Shown here in pieces: positions 57,191-64,000 of a DNA stretch of 64,000 bases. Where the stretch lies: the NCBI GenBank assembly GCA_033439265.1, contig JAVTVX010000035.1, forward strand, positions 21,354,001-21,418,000. Direction: 5' to 3'. Numbering within the stretch: position 1 is the first letter of the stretch; every line of letters starts with the position of its first letter. This stretch comes from Dillenia suffruticosa. Taxonomy: Eukaryota > Streptophyta > Magnoliopsida > Dilleniales > Dilleniaceae. Made by a program: the position numbers and the translations under genes. The notes under the pieces are model-generated. The model was not told the DNA's origin and did no database searches. It worked only from the letters and a program-made list of their open reading frames with translations.

Positions 57191-60100
57191 ATGGCTGCTT
57201 TGACATGCATGCAAAGTCTTCGCGATCGTTTGGATGAAGCCTTGTCTACTCACCGCGCCGAGCTCTCCAACTTCTTTTCAAGGTTGAGAATGATGTGTTT
57301 CGTATTCCTTTGCTTAATTCTTTACATGATAAAACATATGTGTCCTGAACTCTTTGTGATCTTGTAGACCCTTGTCTTGGTAGGAAGAGGCTAGGAATCT
57401 TCAAACCCTCAAAAGCAGTTTCACTTGAGCGCCCTTGAATTACATAGACTTGGTTGAAAAGCCCTTTTGCTTGAGGCTTTTATACCAGATCTGTTGAATA
57501 AGGGGGTGGCTCTCCTCTACCCTTAAATGCCCCATTTCTAGTACAGGCAGAACTGGATATTACGACTTGTAACATTATCTCAATATGTCATTTGCTAGCT
57601 GAACTGGCTAATATCCGTCTTGATTATACTAGTTGGTGTAATGTAGATCAACGGGGGGAAATTTTTCTTTTGCTAACGTGGTTTTTTTCCCCATTCATTT
57701 TAGCCTTGAGAAAAATGGGAAAGGAATCCTGCAACGCCCCGCTTTTTTGACTGAATTTGAGGGGCTTGCAGCAGGGGAAAGCCTTAGGCTCTCAGAAAGT
57801 GCTTTTGGAGACATTCTGAAAGCCACTCAGGTTAGATTGTCTCTAGAATTTGCCTATGTTTTTGTTTTTATGATTTCAATTGAGCTTATCATTTGCATTA
57901 TGTTGTTTCTAGGAAGCTGTAGTTTTACCCCCATGGACTGCACTCGCTCTTCGCCCAAGGCCTGGTGTTTGGGAATATGTACGTGTGAACACCAAGGATC
58001 ACATTGTTCAGGAGCTCACTGTGCCCGAGTTCTTGAACTGTAAGGAAGAAATTGTCATGGGAAGGTAATTTTGTAGCTGCAATAATATAAGAATGTTATA
58101 GAAGTATACTAAGTTGGATTTTTGTTTGATGTATGATTATGTTCTCCAATAGCTAAAAAGGTCGGATCAAGGTTCTCTAATAGATTAAATGTTTATAATG
58201 CAGTGCAAACGGTGGTTTCATGCTTGAGTTGGACTTTGAGCCATTTGTTGCATCATTTCCCCGCCCAACTCTCTCAAAGTCTATTGGGAACGGAGTTGAG
58301 TTCCTTAACCGACATCTTTCTGCCAAGTTGTTCCATGACAAGGAGAGTTTGCAGCCATTGTTTGATTTCCTCAAATCACATCACTACAAAGGAACGGTAA
58401 GCTATCTTTGTTTTTCATGACTTGAATAAACACTTTACGAGGTTCATGTTCAATGCACTGATCTAGAATGTTGTTTGTGCAGTCCATGATGTTAAACGAC
58501 AGAATTCCTAGCCTTGATGGCCTTCAATTAGTTCTGCGGAAGGCAGAGGACTACTTGTCTACGCTCCCTCTTGAGACACCATACTCCGAATTTGAGCACA
58601 AGTTCCAAGAGATTGGCTTGGAGAGAGGATGGGGAGATACTGCTGAGCGTGTGCTGGACATGATCAGATTGCTTTTGGACCTCTTTGAGGCTCCAGATCC
58701 ATGCACTCTTGAGAAATTTTTGGGGAGAATTCCTATGGTTTTCAATGTTGTCATTCTGACTCCACACGGTTACTTTGCTCAAGACAATGTTTTGGGGTAT
58801 CCTGATACTGGTGGTCAGGTAAAATCATCAGCATTTTGATTTTGGATCTGATCTTGTTTAGGAAAATGCCAATGACCTTGTTAATTGTCTAACAGGTCGT
58901 GTACATTTTGGATCAAGTTCGAGCATTGGAAACTGAGATGCTTCATCGCATAAAACAACAAGGACTCAATATTGTTCCTAAGATTCTCATTGTAAGTGCT
59001 CACAAAACTGTTTTCCATGTTCAAATTTCCAACAAACTCCGTCTTATTATGATTTATATGCAGGTAACTCGGCTGCTACCTGATGCAGTAGGAACAACAT
59101 GCTGTCAGCGTCTTGAAAAGGTCTACGGAACTGAACACTCACAAATTATTCGAATTCCGTTCAGGACTGAGAAGGGCATTGTTCGTAGATGGATCTCAAG
59201 GTTCGAAGTCTGGCCTTATTTGGAAAGGTATACTGAGGATGTTGCAACTGAGCTTGCTGCAGAGTTGGAGGCCAAGCCAGATTTTATCATTGGAAACTAC
59301 AGCGATGGAAACATCGTTGCTTCCTTGTTAGCACACAAATTGGGTGTCACTCAGGTTTCTGAATAAAGAAACTTCACTCTGTTGTCTCCGTGTGAGAGCT
59401 GACCATTCAATTTTTCTAACGCAAATTTGTTATCTATGGCAGTGTACCATAGCTCATGCCCTCGAGAAAACTAAGTATCCAAATTCAGATATCTACTGGA
59501 AAAGCCTTGACGAGAAGTATCACTTCTCTTGCCAGTTCACAGCCGATCTTATTGCAATGAACCACACTGATTTCATCATCACTAGCACATTCCAAGAGAT
59601 TGCTGGAAGGTAGAGTTTTCAATTTTCCATACTAATTTTAGCTCCTGCAAGAAGAATTCCGCTATGGCATATATATATCTCAAGCCTTTTTGATGCTTAC
59701 AGTAAGGATTCAGTTGGGCAATATGAAAGCCACACTGCCTTTACTCTCCCTGGACTCTATAGAGTTGTGCACGGAATTGATGTTTTTGATCCCAAGTTCA
59801 ACATTGTGTCTCCCGGAGCAGATATGAGTATCTACTTCCCTTACACTGAGAAGGGAAAGAGACTCACAACCTTCCATCCTGAAATCGAAGAGCTGCTTTT
59901 CAGTGATGTTGAGAATAAGGAACATCTGTGAGTTTTACTGTGGCCAAAATTTTCATGACATATAGTATTTCTTTACTCTTTAAGAGCTTATTGATTCGTT
60001 GATTTTTTATTAGATGTGTGTTGAAGGACCGCAATAAACCAATCATATTCTCGATGGCTAGATTGGACAAAGTGAAGAACATGACAGGACTGGTTGAGTG

Positions 60101-61105
60101 GTATGGTAAAAATCCCAAGCTTCGCGAGCTAGCCAACCTTGTTGTTGTGGCTGGTGATCGTAGAAAGGAGTCTAAGGACAAGGAAGAGCAAGAGGAAATG
60201 AAGACGATGTATGGATTAATCGAAACTTACAAACTGAATGGACAATTCAGATGGATATCCTCACAAATGAACCGTGTAAGGAATGGTGAACTCTACCGAT
60301 ACATTGCAGACACTAAAGGAGTTTTTGTTCAGCCTGCCTTCTATGAAGCCTTTGGGTTGACTGTTGTCGAGTCCATGACTTGTGGCTTGCCTACATTCGC
60401 TACACTTCATGGTGGCCCTGCTGAAATCATTGTTCATGGCCAGTCCGGCTTCCACATTGATCCATACCATGGTGATCAGGCAGCAGAGCTTCTTGTAGAT
60501 TTCTTCGAGAAGTGCAAGAAGGATCCTACTCACTGGGACAAGATCTCGCTAGGAGGTTTGCAGAGAATTTATGAGAAGTAAGCAAAAGAGTATTAGGTTT
60601 TTGCAGATTGACATGAAAAATTGTTTGTTTGTAAAATGAAGATTGTTCACTGAAATGCTTGTTCTGTTTCATTGAGTAGGTATACTTGGCAAATCTACTC
60701 TGATAGGTTGCTCACACTTGCTGGGGTTTACGGATTTTGGAAGTATGTTTCCAAGCTTGATCGCCTTGAGGCCCGCCGCTATATTGAGATGTTTTATGCC
60801 CTCAAATATCGCAAGTTGGTAAGTCCTTTGTCTTGCACAACTATTGTTTTGAATTTTTTTTTTTTTTTTTTTTTTTTCTGATATACTTGGGCACACCTCA
60901 AGCCCAAATCTGTCCAAGCTTGCCCAATTTTCAAGTCTAACCTTAAATAACCTCATAAAAATGTGACGATTTCTTTTTAATATTACAAAATTTAATTTTT
61001 GGTATATGATCATAAAATTGATTTTTCTTTTCCAACTATCATAATTTGGTCTGCATTATGTTTGTTTTGCAGGCTGAGTCAGTTCCTTTGGCAATTGAGC
61101 AGTAG
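57191..61105 (+). CDS. SUS: Sucrose synthase (SUS1-clade type)
   Basis: This gene has twelve coding exons: 57191-57282, 57704-57830, 57913-58064, 58204-58396, 58483-58818, 58896-58991, 59064-59354, 59443-59609, 59703-59927, 60014-60577, 60680-60818 and 61073-61105 (804 aa). The enzyme reversibly converts sucrose plus UDP to UDP-glucose and fructose in the cytosol, feeding cellulose and starch synthesis and sink metabolism. The N-terminal regulatory domain starts [16 protein letters not shown]; Ser9 lies at the CDPK-type phosphorylation region. The GT-B catalytic domain has PDTGGQ (to residue 300), [18 protein letters not shown] with Arg576 and Lys581, and the E-x7-E pair Glu671/Glu679 in [10 protein letters not shown]. 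Length equals the family norm (~805). All intron phases agree. Exon 9 ends at CATCT before GTGAGT, which restores LCVLKD. No lesion was seen. Confidence 0.96.
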
Positions 61106-62900
61106 GAGAGTGAAGGCTAAATCCGGATTGGCGCAATTGAAGAGTGCTTTTCATTGAGTGGAATTTTCATTTTGTGTTGTGATTGAAAAAACAAAAGAAA
61201 AAAAAAAATTCTTGGACCCCATTTTTTTAACGTTGTTTTTCTTGCAGTTGGGACATCAATCTTTTCAATTGTACGAGGGTGGTCCTTTTTCATTTATCCA
61301 AATAAGAATGAAAATTTCTAGCATCTCTCTCTAGTTGCCTTATTTCCTATTGCAATTGAATTCCCTGAATATTCTGTGGATAAGAAGAGTAATGAGCTGC
61401 TGAATGAAAGAAGGGCCTTTTAGTTGCTCACATGCTCCTATACTCCTCCCATGATTTTTCTTTTCTTAAATAAATTAAATATTTCATCCTTTATTTCTAA
61501 TTTTATCTGCACAACAAAACCCTAGATTTGAAATCAAGGGGACAAACCTGTCGGAAGTAAAAAGGCCATATAAATATCCAAAACCCTCTACGAGCAATAA
61601 ATCCATGGAAAAAGCCACGGAAATTGTAAAAGAGTAATACTGGAAAGTGAAAATTACATAATTACATGGTTCTCATCTCGCTCAACCTAGACTTTTGAGA
61701 ATTCCTAACAATGGCCATCCACATAAATCCACGTGTCCCTTTTTCAGTGGCCAGACCTCATGATACTAAATTTAAATTGCATTGTGCAAGGTTGCTTTGC
61801 AAATTCCGTCCGAGTGCTTTCCCAATGTTCATAGAGAAAGATACTACGGGTAGAGTGATAAAGAGATGGACGATCGTAATTGGTGTGAACTTGCTCCTGA
61901 AATCTTGATTGAGATATCCAATTCTTGATTATTACTGTGGCTGCCATGGCTGATGCTGTAGGAAGATGAGAGGAGACCAGAGAAATCTTTTCGGGGGCAA
62001 AATAAAAAACTGAAAATTATGCCAATACTGGAATTGAATAATTAGCTACTGCCACGGTGCAATACACCTCCACAAAACCAAGAACAGCTTGGGAGTTGGG
62101 ATCTCTATTACCCATCATTCTCGCTAGATGTAGAAGACGCTTAGGTGAAAAAGGGTGTGACCCCAATACCACGGGGCATGCATCAACCAAACCTTCAAAT
62201 CTGGCCTACCCTTTTAGGATATGTCTGGAAACCTAGAGCAATCCTAAGTAGTGGGGGTTCATTTATTGAGGTTGAAGTTGATAAAGAATGTCTTGGTTTG
62301 ACAATCTTTTACATAAAGTAACAAAGTTGATATTCGGGGTAATAAGTACGCCGACATGCTTGTCAGGACTGGTCAATCCGATCCTGCTGGCATGCATGAG
62401 TTATGGTCCCCTTCTGGTAAGTCTGTCGTGCACTATTATACAATATTCAGGATTTAATTTATTTTAAAAGTTAATATGCCGAACCTTTTTAACCGGAAAA
62501 AAAAGAAGAAGTTGATTTGTGAAGTAAGTTTAAGTGAACAAGAAATACATTCCATAATCATAACCTTGAACTTCTATATTCTAAGGCAATGGAAGGAAAC
62601 CATTTTATTAAAAAGTCCAAAAATTTATATTTGTTTGATTAGGGTCAATCATATTTTAAGAAAATGAATATATAATTAAAACACAATATTTGATGATAAA
62701 AGAAATCTTATAATAACGTCGGGAGAGAGAATAATATAATGGCCATTTTTTTTTTCATGTAGTATATAAAATGAGACTCATAAAATTTTATGGGTTAGGT
62801 TGACTCATTAAGGAAAGGTTGAGGGCACGATTGATTTGCAAACTGAGTTTTAATTAAATTTATTCAAAATACATGTCTAAATTTAATCAATAAATGGGCG
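61106..62900. other. 3' flank of the sucrose synthase gene and intergenic DNA
   Basis: The first ~200 bp are the likely 3' UTR. No further gene is recognised to 62900. Short ORFs lack motifs. Confidence 0.45.
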
Positions 62901-62927
62901 CAGAAAATGTAAGTAAAGTTCACATAG

Positions 62928-62959
62928 GTTTTTTTTTTTTTTTTTTTTTTTTTTGGTAC
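62928..62959 (-). mobile_element. Micro-retroposon: poly(T)-GGTAC with perfect 12-bp target duplication
   Basis: AAGTTCACATAG occurs at 62916-62927 and again at 62960-62971. Between them lies only G, a ~26-nt T-run and GGTAC. On the minus strand this is GTACC followed by poly(A). It is the same end as the insert at 2632-2652. Confidence 0.75.
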
Positions 62960-62971
62960 AAGTTCACATAG

Positions 62972-64000
62972 TTTTTCGAAACGCTGTAAGGTTTTTCAAA
63001 CTTAATTTTTGTGTTTTTATCATAAATATTTGAATTTTATTTGATTAATTCGATTCAAGAACTGTATAACCCACTTTAAGAATTAAATCTCTCAAATCAT
63101 TTTTTACCATTTTTAAAACTCTAAATCGTAATATCTGATTAAGAGAATAGAGTATTCTTAATCACTTAATTTAAAGGTATTTGATATCAAAGCATTTATG
63201 GTTTGGGAGGACATCCACGGCCCAGCCCAAGAAGAAGCTGGCTCGGGCTTTAAATTCCATCACACATAGCAAGCATACGAGGGTTTCTTTGTCTCTCCTC
63301 TACCCCAAAAAAAAAAATATGTGGGTTTCTTTTTTTTTTTTTTTAACACTACTTCTCATCATCTCTTTCGATTTGATTTCTCATTTCTAATTATACAATT
63401 GTCCAATGGAAAATATTTTTATTATTATAAATTATGCTGTAAATTTATAATTGTTGTCTTTATAACTCTTTTCTTTTTAATTTTTCTTATTTGAAATTTA
63501 AATACATAGTTAATCTATTTTAACTCTCATATTTATCATTTTAGTTGTGACTTCATTTATAAAGTATGGATGATATTTATATTGCATTTATTTTTAGGAT
63601 TCTTTTAAATCTTTTATAATAATCCAAATTTTAAATTTTATTTTTCAATCGTAACATATTTTTTAATATTAAAGAATTAAAATTTATTTAGAATTAGAAA
63701 CTTGAGTCTGAATTTATTCTTCTTAATTTTTTAAATAATTTATAATATTTAAACTATTTTTTTACTATATATGAAACTCTTATATGATAAATTGAAAAAA
63801 ATAGAATGGTTGCCATTGGGCATCCACAAGTATGGTTTAAGCGACCTTTCTTTCGTATATGAGCAAAATCAATAGAAACAATGCAACCTAAAAGGCATAC
63901 ATATGTCTATTATGGATACGGATTAATAAGGAAGAGCATCGACAAGAACACAAGTTTTAATCAACTATTATTGCTGAAATAAAAACAAAAATGTTTGATT
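62972..64000. other. AT-rich intergenic end of the window
   Basis: A SINE-like body lies at about 63010-63180 (TTGATTAATTCGATTCAAG then TCTGATTAAGAGAATAGAG). After it the sequence is very AT-rich with no gene. Confidence 0.45.

Overview
The window is nuclear DNA from a flowering plant, most likely a woody eudicot. The genes have many short GT-AG introns in AT-rich surroundings and encode plant-typical proteins: a clade A PP2C ABA co-receptor, an ERD7-like senescence-domain protein, a SUS-type sucrose synthase and an ABCB transporter remnant. The intergenic DNA holds MULE, hAT, LINE and SINE debris. The species cannot be named from the sequence alone. I see no operon, CRISPR array, rRNA or tRNA gene.

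Layout. 1-5.5 kb has no confident gene; it is built from diverged segmental duplications (including an ~850-bp segment repeated 2,015 bp further on) and minisatellites. 5.6-6.6 kb is a non-autonomous hAT element with a perfect 8-bp target-site duplication. 7.0-8.0 kb (-) is an intronless gene for a 3-hydroxyisobutyrate dehydrogenase-like protein. 8.6-11.5 kb holds a dead LINE reverse-transcriptase end, a minisatellite and a ~1.3-kb fold-back element. 12.8-14.7 kb (-) is a five-exon membrane-anchored cytochrome b5-like gene with a 38-nt internal exon. Upstream of it lies a 772-bp fold-back Mutator-like element with a 9-bp duplication (15.2-16.0 kb). 16.9-19.05 kb (+) is a five-exon senescence/dehydration-associated gene. 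20.1-24.5 kb (+) is a seven-exon initiator-tRNA 2'-O-ribosyl phosphate transferase (Rit1 family). 26.2-29.4 kb (+) is a decayed, 5'-truncated ABCB transporter pseudogene. 32.8-39.7 kb (-) is a four-exon clade A PP2C with very long introns; G-box/ABRE-like motifs lie at its promoter, in intron 1 and further upstream. 40-48 kb is gene-poor and holds SINEs, microsatellites and a second hAT element. 48.8 and 51.3 kb (+) carry a tandem pair of small RING-H2 genes, the first with a damaged N-terminus. 57.2-61.1 kb (+) is a complete twelve-exon sucrose synthase gene (804 aa) with a probable leader intron. 61.1-64 kb has no gene.

The genes are functionally unrelated neighbours, as is usual in plants. 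Shared themes are stress/ABA signalling (PP2C, ERD7-like), carbon and branched-chain catabolism (sucrose synthase, HIBADH-like) and translation-initiator tRNA modification. Exon models were built by hand: reading frames were joined at GT/AG sites so that the conserved protein family continues in frame. The most notable non-genic signals are transposons with intact duplications and tiny poly(A) retroposons, one of which has an empty-site control inside the window.
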